A stretch of 16,399 nucleotides of DNA from JANSWY01 sp038525605 (GCA_038525605.1 JBCBHL010000149.1:1-16399); one strand, 5' to 3'; positions 1 through 5,461 are shown, numbered from the stretch's first letter. A program made the numbers and translations. The notes: a model not told the origin generated them from the sequence alone.

Positions 1-95
1 GGCTTTACCTTTTTCTGTTGACCGGTTTTCTCTTTTTTAGTATTACAGCCCAAGAAAGCAAGTAAAATGATAGTAGTAATTAGTATTTTGTTCAT
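1..95 (-). CDS. Lipoprotein, partial (3' end outside window)
   Basis: An open frame starts at an ATG (93-95) and reads off the left edge, giving about 31 residues. It begins MNKILITTIILLAFLGC, a short basic N-region, a hydrophobic core and a cysteine preceded by L-G, which is a lipoprotein signal with a type II signal peptidase site. The residues after the cysteine are polar and lysine-rich (NTKKEKTG). The mature protein should be anchored in the outer or inner membrane. It lies downstream of the 73-residue secreted protein on the same strand, with a hairpin (113-134) between them, so it may be transcribed separately or by read-through. Function cannot be inferred from the visible part. Confidence 0.65.
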   Translation of the reverse strand, partial: MNKILITTIILLAFLGCNTKKEKTGQQKKVK

Positions 96-112
96 GGATT
101 AAGCTTTTGAAA

Positions 113-134
113 CAGTTGGCCATATAGCCAACTG
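113..134 (-). terminator. Hairpin between two minus-strand small genes
   Basis: A perfect 8-bp stem (CAGTTGGC/GCCAACTG) with a 6-nt loop lies 20 bp after the stop of the 155-376 gene. On the minus strand it is followed by GTTTCAAAA, only a short U-run, so it is a weak intrinsic terminator or a processing/attenuation hairpin ahead of the lipoprotein gene. Confidence 0.5.
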
Positions 135-154
135 CTCTTTTGTTACAATTCAAA

Positions 155-376
155 TTAAGGTGCAATTGTCTCAGGTGCTTCAGCACTACAAGGAACAAAG
201 CACTGAGTTTCCCACGGATATGACCAGCAGTGAGGTTTACCATTAACGTCCTCCCATGCAACAACTCTCTTTTCGCCATTATCATCACAAATTTGTGCTT
301 GTGTGAAAAGACTTCCGGACATTAACATCACAGCTAATGCCACTGAAAAAAATAATTTCAACTTTTTCATAATCAT
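155..376 (-). CDS. Small secreted protein with four cysteines (73 aa)
   Basis: I do not recognise a family. The N-terminus has a clear Sec signal peptide: basic KKLK, a hydrophobic core (FFSVALAVMLMSGSLF) and a likely cleavage after TQA or AQA near residues 26-28. The mature part of about 46 residues is polar, rich in W and P, and carries four cysteines (ICDD, HCWS, QCFV, PCSA), enough for two disulfides in the periplasm or outside the cell. Two in-frame ATGs are possible, 376 and 370; the second (MKKLKL) gives the more typical signal peptide. No transmembrane helix remains after cleavage. A structural, adhesive or bacteriocin-like role is possible but nothing in the sequence decides it. Confidence 0.6.
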   Translation of the reverse strand: MIMKKLKLFFSVALAVMLMSGSLFTQAQICDDNGEKRVVAWEDVNGKPHCWSYPWETQCFVPCSAEAPETIAP

Positions 377-917
377 TAAATTTAAATTTTGGTTTTGCCC
401 TACTTTGGTTTCTGGAGTGTTCGGGTCGATGTTTTCTCCTTTGAAAGAAGATGCATAGAAAGGAATTCGTAATTAGTTTCCTTTTGCGCAATTACTCTTA
501 CTGATCCAACTACAAATAATAGGTTTTATTGCAACCTGTAAATCAAAAATAGTAACCTCCATTCAATTTTGTCAGACAATCATTATTAATCCTGTTTGGT
601 TTTTTATTTTCCTTTATTAGCAGGCCAACAATGAACAATCGAAATTGTTCCTGCCAACCTGTCTTTGCATAGGACTAGGTCAGTCTTTCGACAAAAAGCC
701 AAAAACATGATCCTGACAGAATTTTTCAGCTATTGATCAGAAGAATCACCCATCCCTACTACAAAGCTAAAATCTACCAGTCTTAAATCTCAGGACTACT
801 GAAAAATCCCACCAATATTTAATTACTGCCAGTGGAAGCTTCAGTGCTGGCTTATGCAAGGGCGAAATATGTTATTTTTGATCTGTCGGCGATAGACAAA
901 ATCTATCCTGACAATGT
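377..917. other. Gene-poor intergenic region, 541 bp
   Basis: I see no convincing gene. It separates divergent small secreted-protein genes and must hold both promoters. Small inverted repeats are present: GAACAAT-cgaa-ATTGTTC at 633-650, and a 9-bp pair ATTTTTCAG (721-729) with CTGAAAAAT (799-807). A reading frame at 285-491 on the minus strand overlaps the 73-aa gene and has no plausible protein features. Confidence 0.5.
873..880 (+). promoter_or_regulatory. Candidate -7 box for the small lipoprotein gene
   Basis: TATTTTTG fits the TAnnTTTG -7 consensus known from Bacteroidota sigma factors and lies 65 bp upstream of the preferred ATG at 945. An upstream TTTG-type -33 box is not clear (only a GCTGG near 846-850), so this is a motif match only. 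Confidence 0.3.
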
Positions 918-944
918 ATGTTTCATAAACTAAATATTACGAAG

Positions 945-1115
945 ATGAAAAAAAGAACAATGACGCTACTCATGGGCATGCTACTGACAATCGCTGTTTC
1001 CTGCTCAGACCCATACAGTGAAATAACTGACGAAGAAGTAATAGAACTCCCTATGACAGATGATGATGATGGTCATGTAGTCAAACCTGGTAGCAACACG
1101 CAATCAGGTGGCTGA
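945..1115 (+). CDS. Small lipoprotein (56 aa)
   Basis: Starting at the ATG at 945 gives MKKRTMTLLMGMLLTIAVSC, a textbook lipoprotein signal with lipobox AVSC. An upstream in-frame ATG at 918 would add nine residues (MFHKLNITK) before the basic region and is less likely. The mature peptide is only about 37 residues, strongly acidic (SDPYSEITDEE, then a TDDDDG run) and ends in a G/S-rich tail. Acidic residues near the lipidated cysteine are seen in some surface-exported Bacteroidota lipoproteins, so it may be exposed on the cell surface. No family is recognised. A terminator follows at 1170-1203, so it is probably a one-gene transcript. Confidence 0.6.
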   Translation: MKKRTMTLLMGMLLTIAVSCSDPYSEITDEEVIELPMTDDDDGHVVKPGSNTQSGG

Positions 1116-1169
1116 GTAACACTTTTTGCTATGTCATTTTTATAAATGCGTTTGACTTTTTATATTACC

Positions 1170-1203
1170 AACGTCTTTTTCTAGCCAGAAAAAGGCGTTT
1201 TTT
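1170..1203 (+). terminator. Rho-independent terminator after small lipoprotein
   Basis: A 12-bp stem (AACGTCTTTTTC with GAAAAAGGCGTT, one G-U pair) and a 6-nt loop are followed by a T-run at 1198-1203. The hairpin lies 54 bp after the stop at 1115 and 31 bp before the TPR gene. Confidence 0.75.
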
Positions 1204-1234
1204 ATCAATTGCTAATACTTACAAGGTTAAAATA

Positions 1235-2509
1235 ATGCGCATCATCTTCAGCTTTATCAGTATTTGTTTAGTGGCTTCACTTTTCTGTTCCTGTAGCAGA
1301 GAAGACCTGGCAGCACCTGCTTACAATCAGCTGGCAGAACAATCGCTTGATAGCAATTATGATTCAGCCATTTACTATGCCCGCCAGAGCTTAAAACAAG
1401 GATTGGGAGATGAAAAGGACTTTTACAGTTATTTTCTGATTGGCTACAGTTATGATAGGAAGGGGCTTTTTATTAATGCCTATAACTCATATGAAAGAGC
1501 AATTTTGATAGTTCCAGATGACTCGAAATTTGACTTTGATAGATATGGTATTCATAATAATATTGGTAAAATTTCTGAGTCATATAATAATTATGAAATA
1601 GCAATCACTTCATATGAAAAAGCATTAGAATATGTAACTGATAAAGGAAAGGTTAATGTATTATATAATCTCAGCAATGTCTATCGGAAAATGAGAGACC
1701 ATGGCACAGCACAGTCAACCATAGACGAGGCGTTGCAACTGGCAAGCGCTTTTAATGACGAGGCACGACTGGTAAAGATTCATTACCGCATAGGGCAGAT
1801 TCAGTCAGACCAAAAACAATTTGACCTGGCCAGATCAACGTATGAAAAAGTGCTGACCCTAGCTGGAAAAGATACGGAAAAACATGCCCGCTACATTGGC
1901 AAAGCCTATCACAACATGGGAAATACCTACCTGCTGGAAGGTAAATATGATATGGCACTTAACTGGTTTCAAAAAGCACTGAGTGCCAAAAGAAGCGAAA
2001 AGGACAAATTCATCACTTACATGGATATGGGTACCAGTCTGCAAAATATGAAACAGCATCAACAGGCAGTGTCTTATTATAGAAAAGCGGAGGTAGTTTT
2101 TGATCAAACAGAGCCATCAAAAGATTTTATTAAGTTGTTCAACCTAATGAGTGAAGTGCACCATAAGCTGGGGATGTATGAAGACAGCCATGCATACAGC
2201 CAATTGTATTTCGAGAAAATCAATGGCTTTGTAGCAGATAAAGAGCAGATCATGAAACAGCTAAAAGCAGCCCGCTTTCGGGAAAACCATGACAGTCTAC
2301 AGGCAAAACTAGACCTGATAAGCTCATTGATTTGGAAAAACAATTTACTAACAGCTGCAGTAGCTTTCCTCCTGCTTGCCTTGTCCTTTGTCTGGTGGCA
2401 AAAAAGAAAAATGAAAAGACTAAGGAAAGGAGTAGCTGAATCTCTATCCGGAATCACCTCCTTAAACGCTCCAATCATCGTCTCTACCGACGAAGATCAA
2501 AAAGTGTAG
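1235..2509 (+). CDS. TPR protein with export signal and C-terminal membrane helix
   Basis: The N-terminus (MRIIFSFISICLVASLFCSC) is an export signal with an imperfect lipobox at the second or third cysteine. Residues about 25-325 form seven to eight tetratricopeptide repeats, for example AYHNMGNTYLLEGKYDMALN, with the small/aromatic pattern of TPR helices. A helical linker follows, then one transmembrane helix at about 369-388 (NNLLTAAVAFLLLALSFVWW), a basic QKRKMKRLRK stop-transfer and a 26-residue tail. In Bacteroidota this TPR-TM layout usually continues into a histidine kinase or LuxR-type HTH domain in the cytoplasm; here the output domain is absent. It may relay periplasmic protein contacts to a partner, or be a truncated sensor. 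Codons 83-150 are unusually AT-rich compared with the rest. Its last 26 bp overlap the convergent XRE gene. Confidence 0.85.
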   Translation: MRIIFSFISICLVASLFCSCSREDLAAPAYNQLAEQSLDSNYDSAIYYARQSLKQGLGDEKDFYSYFLIGYSYDRKGLFINAYNSYERAILIVPDDSKFDFDRYGIHNNIGKISESYNNYEIAITSYEKALEYVTDKGKVNVLYNLSNVYRKMRDHGTAQSTIDEALQLASAFNDEARLVKIHYRIGQIQSDQKQFDLARSTYEKVLTLAGKDTEKHARYIGKAYHNMGNTYLLEGKYDMALNWFQKALSAKRSEKDKFITYMDMGTSLQNMKQHQQAVSYYRKAEVVFDQTEPSKDFIKLFNLMSEVHHKLGMYEDSHAYSQLYFEKINGFVADKEQIMKQLKAARFRENHDSLQAKLDLISSLIWKNNLLTAAVAFLLLALSFVWWQKRKMKRLRKGVAESLSGITSLNAPIIVSTDEDQKV

Positions 2510-2906
2510 CAAGCTTTTCCTGCAATTTTTTGAGATCCTCTAAGGCATTGACATACTTTGTTTGCAACGTCTTATGCTCGGTTTCCAGATGTTGCAGATA
2601 ATCTTTTACCTCATGCACAATTTCATAAGCTTTACTCATATCTTTCTCCGCTGGTAAAGAATCCAGCTTTTCTGGCAAGCTTTTCCCTTTATTGCTATTT
2701 ACCTGTAGAATTTCATCTATACTTAGTCCTGTTATTTGTGAAAACTTAAGCAGAAACTCCAAAGTAGGCTTTTGGTCGTCTCTTTCAATGCTTGATATCG
2801 TAGTTCTCTTAAATCCGGTTTTATCTGCTAACTCCTGCTGAGAAAACCCTAATTTCTTTCTTAACTCGCTTATGCGCCTACCTAAAAATGACAATATTTC
2901 CGTCAC
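2484..2906 (-). CDS. XRE-family transcriptional regulator with C-terminal coiled coil
   Basis: Residues about 8-66 are a complete Cro/C1 helix-turn-helix: RISELRKKLGFSQQELADKT, then FKRTTISSIERD as the recognition helix, then a helix ending LSIDEILQV. A linker leads to a C-terminal helix (about 90-138, YLQHLETEHKTLQTKY and onward) with heptad-like leucines, probably for dimerisation. The start codon is GTG at 2904-2906; an in-frame stop lies 13 nt upstream at 2919-2921 and no ATG is available. The gene converges on and overlaps the TPR gene by 26 bp and diverges from the 85-aa DNA-binding gene. The 150-bp divergent region carries repeated TTATGTCTAA sites that may be its operators. Confidence 0.85.
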   Translation of the reverse strand: MTEILSFLGRRISELRKKLGFSQQELADKTGFKRTTISSIERDDQKPTLEFLLKFSQITGLSIDEILQVNSNKGKSLPEKLDSLPAEKDMSKAYEIVHEVKDYLQHLETEHKTLQTKYVNALEDLKKLQEKLATLFDLRR

Positions 2907-2918
2907 AAAATGTATTTT

Positions 2919-2979
2919 TTATGTCTAATTATTGCTTATTGACATTTATTATGTCTAAATTGCCATAAATATTGACAAT
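2919..2979. promoter_or_regulatory. Candidate operator cluster between divergent regulator genes
   Basis: TTATGTCTAA occurs at 2919-2928 and again at 2949-2958, exactly 30 bp apart. The second copy is half of an inverted repeat GACAT-ttatt-ATGTC (2941-2955). A further TTGACAAT lies at 2972-2979. The first site is only 13 nt from the GTG start of the XRE gene, a position that suits autorepression. Confidence 0.45.
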
Positions 2980-3056
2980 TAGATTAGATTAATTATTGAT
3001 TTTCTAAAAATACGCACAGGATTAGTCAACTCCTATGTTTTTCAAAATGAATTGCC

Positions 3057-3314
3057 ATGCTAAAACAATTTGATCAGGATTCGGCCAGGCTTACTTATAT
3101 GTTTGAGTTAATCAAGAAACAGGCTACAGGAAACAGACAGCAATTTGCTGCTAAACTACAGGTAAGTGTTTCTCAACTATCCAACTACCTGACTTACCTC
3201 AAAACAAATGGAGTAAGAGTTCTCTATGACCACTCCAGAAAATGCTATTACCTGGATGACGAAAATCAGATAGTGTTTACATGCGGATTTAGGGTCGTTA
3301 AAAACGACAATTAA
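3057..3314 (+). CDS. Small winged-helix/HTH DNA-binding protein (85 aa)
   Basis: The protein is short and without signal peptide or membrane helix. Residues about 14-60 fit a helix-turn-helix: MFELIKKQATGNRQQFAAKL, then VSVSQLSNYLTYLKTNG as the turn and recognition helix. A beta-hairpin wing follows (VRVLYDHSRKCYYLD). This is the pattern of HTH_11/DeoR-type domains, where a helix selects DNA and the wing contacts the backbone. There is no effector domain, so it would act alone or with a partner. It is divergent from the XRE regulator, with possible shared operators at 2919-2979, and is followed by a strong terminator at 3410-3445. Family assignment is by pattern only. Confidence 0.7.
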   Translation: MLKQFDQDSARLTYMFELIKKQATGNRQQFAAKLQVSVSQLSNYLTYLKTNGVRVLYDHSRKCYYLDDENQIVFTCGFRVVKNDN

Positions 3315-3409
3315 TTGGTTAGCGTATCCAACCACTGAGCCACATGATTACATAGGTTCCACAACAGTCTTTCGTAGTATGTGTTTTGAACCGAACAGTT
3401 AGTTACCTA

Positions 3410-3445
3410 GAATGCGCCTGCAATAGAGGTGCATTCTTTTTTTTT
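3410..3445 (+). terminator. Rho-independent terminator directly before the 73-aa gene
   Basis: GAATGCGCCT (3410-3419) pairs with AGGTGCATTC (3427-3436) with one mismatch over a 7-nt loop, followed by nine T residues (3437-3445). It lies 95 bp after the stop of the 85-aa gene and only 11 bp before the next ATG (3457), so it could terminate the upstream transcript or attenuate the downstream gene. Confidence 0.8.
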
Positions 3446-3456
3446 AATCTGAAAAT

Positions 3457-3678
3457 ATGACCTTTCACCTTTCCATCAGCAGTATTAATCAAAATGTGAT
3501 CGAATTAAGCGTTCATAGTGAGCTGGACAATGAAGCATTGGCAGAAGTAATGATGACTGCCTTTAAAGAATTGAAGACGAAGGACCCAATGGCGCTAAGA
3601 GTGATTTTCTTTGCCTCTATGGAGTCTCTCAGGGTCGAAAGCGAGTTGATTCAGGAGATATGGGAGAGCCTACGCTAA
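3457..3678 (+). CDS. Unrecognised small protein (73 aa)
   Basis: The protein has no signal peptide, membrane helix or motif I recognise. It reads as a short alpha/beta fold: a beta segment (FHLSISSINQNVIELSVHSE), a helix (LDNEALAEVMMTAFKELKTK), a strand (ALRVIFFAS) and a C-terminal helix (ELIQEIWESL). Codon use looks like that of neighbouring genes, which supports it being real. The start is immediately preceded by a terminator hairpin with no obvious promoter or Shine-Dalgarno in the 11-bp gap, so its expression is uncertain. Its last codons and stop lie inside the left arm of the palindromic element at 3669-3763, suggesting that the element formed the present C-terminus. Confidence 0.55.
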   Translation: MTFHLSISSINQNVIELSVHSELDNEALAEVMMTAFKELKTKDPMALRVIFFASMESLRVESELIQEIWESLR

Positions 3679-3763
3679 AGCTTCGGCCTCCGAGGGAAAG
3701 CCTACATAGAAAACCGAAGCTTTCTCCGACGGCAGAAGCCTCAGGCGAAGGCCTTAGCATAGG
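3669..3763. repeat. 95-bp palindromic element with imperfect 21-bp terminal inverted repeats
   Basis: The left arm 3669-3689 and the reverse complement of 3743-3763 match at 16 of 21 positions (9 of the outer 10: CCTAYGCTAA). A second, perfect 10-bp inverted pair is nested inside: AAAGCTTCGG (3677-3686) with CCGAAGCTTT (3714-3723), so two alternative folds compete. The left arm overlaps the end of the 73-aa gene. The size and layout resemble REP/MITE-type elements; no target-site duplication is obvious. Confidence 0.55.
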
Positions 3764-3830
3764 ATTTCGCTGAATCTTCGGCGTTCGAATCAGCCATTAT
3801 TGAAAGCCGCTACCTTCGAGAAAAAACAAA

Positions 3831-3861
3831 AACGCTCCTTTCCCGACATAGACGGAGCGTT
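3831..3861 (+). repeat. Perfect 8-bp inverted repeat (hairpin)
   Basis: AACGCTCC (3831-3838) and GGAGCGTT (3854-3861) form a perfect stem around a 15-nt loop. No T-run follows, so it is not a typical terminator alone, but it sits just ahead of one. Confidence 0.5.
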
Positions 3862-3870
3862 CCCTTAGAG

Positions 3871-3904
3871 AGAGGTGCGTCAGAAGGATGCGCCTCTTGT
3901 TTTT
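3871..3904 (+). terminator. Terminator-type hairpin
   Basis: AGAGGTGCGTC (3871-3881) pairs over all 11 positions with GATGCGCCTCT (3887-3897), using two G-U pairs and a 5-nt loop, followed by TGTTTTT. It could end a transcript from the 73-aa gene or a structured RNA arising at 3669-3763. It marks the left border of the repeat-array region. Confidence 0.65.
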
Positions 3905-3944
3905 ACTTTGGTTCAGAGAAGTTTGGCCTGTTATCGACCGAAAA

Positions 3945-4077
3945 CAGGACTAAAGCAAAAGATGCCACTATTCATCAGGACTAATTAGATATGAGTAACT
4001 CTTAATCAGGATTAAAAACACCTGTGTTAACAGAATTCAGGGCTTAAACATCATTATACAAGTATTTGGAGGATTAA
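3945..4077. repeat. 31-bp phased array, five copies of CAGGAYTAA-type motif
   Basis: CAGGACTAA (3945), CAGGACTAA (3976), CAGGATTAA (4007), CAGGGCTTAA (4038) and GAGGATTAA (4069) begin exactly 31 bp apart. The roughly 22 bp between motifs are AT-rich and not repeated. A weak further unit may lie at 3914 (CAGAGAAGT). The period is close to three helical turns. It is not a multiple of three, which rules out a coding explanation. No associated cas gene exists and the repeated part is too short for a CRISPR. Confidence 0.75.
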
Positions 4078-4115
4078 GTTAACCAAAGATTGAGCGCAAA
4101 CCAAAGAATATTCCG

Positions 4116-4351
4116 TTCGCGGATAAAATTTAAACTTCCTGCAAAATTTTTATCCGTTCGCGGGCTTTTTTACTGAATTCGCGGGAGGTGCATACCCCTT
4201 CGCGGACCTTTTTTTGCTCTTCGCGGACATGATTGACCTCTTCGCGGATGCTTTTTGACAATTCGCGGCTAATTTTTTGAGTTCGCGGACGGTAGGCACC
4301 CCTTCGCGGGTAACTTTTAGCTCTTCGCGGATAGGGTTGACCCCTTCGCGG
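4116..4351. repeat. 21-bp phased array of invariant TTCGCGG with variable spacers
   Basis: TTCGCGG occurs 11 times without a single change, starting at 4116, 4157, 4178, 4199, 4220, 4241, 4262, 4282, 4303, 4324 and 4345. All steps are 21 bp except one of 20 and the first of 41, which hides a decayed copy TTCCTGC at 4136. Another decayed copy (CCCTGC near 4366) ends the array; CTGCAAAAT occurs at both ends (4139 and 4368). The spacers are 13-14 bp and differ. The spacing equals two helical turns, so all motifs face the same side of the DNA. A hairpin CGGATAAAATTT/AAATTTTTATCCG (4120-4131 with 4144-4156) lies at the left end. I do not recognise a described element. Confidence 0.9.
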
Positions 4352-4371
4352 ATACAAAATCCTTTCCCTGC

Positions 4372-4490
4372 AAAATATTATTTTGTTTGATTTTAAAATA
4401 TGATTGATAGCAATATTTTATTTGGATTTGATAATCGTTTACCTTCAGCGAACATCATCTATTGATGCTTTTCTTTGAAATTTAATCAAT
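4372..4490. other. AT-rich spacer between array and terminator
   Basis: The stretch after the 21-bp array is AT-rich and has no open frame worth reporting. One small inverted repeat, CATCA-tctat-TGATG (4453-4467), is followed by a T-rich run on the plus strand and may be a weak terminator. Confidence 0.3.
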
Positions 4491-4537
4491 AAAAAAAGCT
4501 CATCCCTGAATTCATTACTGAACTCCTGAATGAGCTT
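4491..4537 (-). terminator. Minus-strand rho-independent terminator
   Basis: On the minus strand AAGCTCAT and ATGAGCTT (4530-4537 and 4496-4503) form an 8-bp stem around a 26-nt loop that can pair further, followed by seven U residues (4497-4491). It lies 86 bp after the stop of the 4623-5321 gene and fits as its terminator. Confidence 0.75.
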
Positions 4538-4587
4538 AAGGTTGAGCGACCCCATCGTAAAACACTGTCTGCGATTGATTTGAAACC

Positions 4588-4616
4588 GATCCAGACAATG
4601 CTATTGTCGGCGGATC
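4588..4616 (-). repeat. Interrupted inverted repeat just after the stop codon
   Basis: GATCC-a-GACAAT-gct-ATTGTC-ggc-GGATC forms a two-part stem of 5 and 6 bp, beginning six bases after the stop at 4623. As no U-run follows, it is more likely an mRNA 3'-end stabiliser or a repeat relic than a terminator. Confidence 0.5.
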
Positions 4617-4622
4617 TACAGA

Positions 4623-5321
4623 TTATCTCTTATAGCTAATGCTATAAGCTTTCAATCTGTCGCTGTCTTTTCTGAAAACATACTTTCCGGTAACCCTGAT
4701 TTCGTCTACAGATTTTTTCAGGTAGCTAAAAGCCTGATCACGGATAGTTTTGATTTCGGTATGTTCCTGGGCGCTACCATTGGCACGTGCCAGGACCTGA
4801 CCGAGACTATCTGCCATATCAGCAGCAGTCTCCAGCTGAGCTTCATCAAAATTGATTGCTGATAACTCATCTTTACCCAATTCGCCCAGGCTTGCCAGAT
4901 CGCTGAGGTCCTGAATCATGTCTGCATGTCCTGTTCCTCCTTTGATCTCATTTAACCTGCTTAGCAAATCATCTCTTTTTCTGAAAGCGAAATCAAAATC
5001 GCTGATCAGATCACTTCTCAGTTCATAAGCATCTCCGGACTTTTCATTCCACTCCTTTTGAGCTTCTTCCTGAGAATACCTTTGCGTCATCCACACTGAT
5101 TGTGCGTACCTGAGTGCCCCTGTTTTTACAGGAAGAGTGGCACCATGCTCCTCCCATTTAAATCCTACTGCTGTGAGAGGAATCTGATCCTCACCAGCAA
5201 TAAGCTGTAGGTTTTCTGCCTCCTGCAGAAATGCGTCGACGGGAATATTGGGTTTTTTCACCTCTTCTCCCGGAATAGCCATGATAATGGCTATTACGCT
5301 TTCATAATCTTGTTTTGACAT
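4623..5321 (-). CDS. Unrecognised cytoplasmic helical protein (232 aa)
   Basis: I prefer the ATG at 5321 (MSKQDYESVI), preceded by the A/T-rich TTTTAAAACA leader usual in Bacteroidota. An earlier GTG/ATG at 5369/5366 would add 16 residues, but that stretch contains a perfect hairpin (5352-5370). The protein has no signal peptide, membrane helix or catalytic motif I recognise. It is predicted mainly alpha-helical and acidic, with an N-terminal half ending near SVWMTQRYSQEEAQKEWNEK, a charged middle, and a C-terminal helix leading to a basic end (RVTGKYVFRKDSDRLKAY). That end reminds me of hypothetical proteins recurrent in Bacteroidota, but I cannot name a family. The GC is near 50%, unlike the R-M operon just upstream, so it belongs to the host backbone. 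Confidence 0.75.
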   Translation of the reverse strand: MSKQDYESVIAIIMAIPGEEVKKPNIPVDAFLQEAENLQLIAGEDQIPLTAVGFKWEEHGATLPVKTGALRYAQSVWMTQRYSQEEAQKEWNEKSGDAYELRSDLISDFDFAFRKRDDLLSRLNEIKGGTGHADMIQDLSDLASLGELGKDELSAINFDEAQLETAADMADSLGQVLARANGSAQEHTEIKTIRDQAFSYLKKSVDEIRVTGKYVFRKDSDRLKAYSISYKR

Positions 5322-5351
5322 TGTTTTAAAATTTATGGTCAATAACAAATC

Positions 5352-5370
5352 GGTGATGTCTTTCATCACC
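5352..5370 (-). promoter_or_regulatory. Leader hairpin upstream of the 232-aa gene
   Basis: GGTGATG-tcttt-CATCACC is a perfect 7-bp stem with a 5-nt loop, 31-49 bp upstream of the preferred ATG. It lies in the probable 5' leader, or is a weak barrier to read-through from the R-M operon. A U-run is absent. Confidence 0.4.
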
Positions 5371-5461
5371 CTTCATATTAATGTGGCAGAAAAACGAAAA
5401 GGTAAACCCCGTAAACTAACTTTTTTTTGATTTTTTTTCGGGAGGAGCGATTGTTTCGGTA

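Noticed and set aside
43..288. 81-residue minus-strand frame
   Set aside because: It overlaps the 73-aa secreted gene and the lipoprotein start in another frame and has no protein-like features.
285..491. 68-residue minus-strand frame upstream of the 73-aa gene
   Set aside because: It covers the leader of a better-supported gene and lacks signal, motif or plausible composition.
3315..3360. tRNA-like string (GGTTAGCGTATCC and, on the other strand, TGGCTCAGTGGTTGG)
   Set aside because: It resembles a D-arm only. No acceptor stem, anticodon arm or T-arm can be paired around it on either strand.
4130..4357. Minus-strand reading frame of 75 residues with a heptapeptide periodicity (YPRR/xREE)
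   Set aside because: It is the 21-bp array read in one frame. It starts at TTG, one 20-bp step shifts the motif reading from PRR to RE, and the neighbouring 31-bp array cannot be coding, so a DNA-level explanation is better.
3945..4371. CRISPR array
   Set aside because: The constant parts are only 7-10 bp and the spacers 13-22 bp; no cas gene, leader or repeat of CRISPR length is present.
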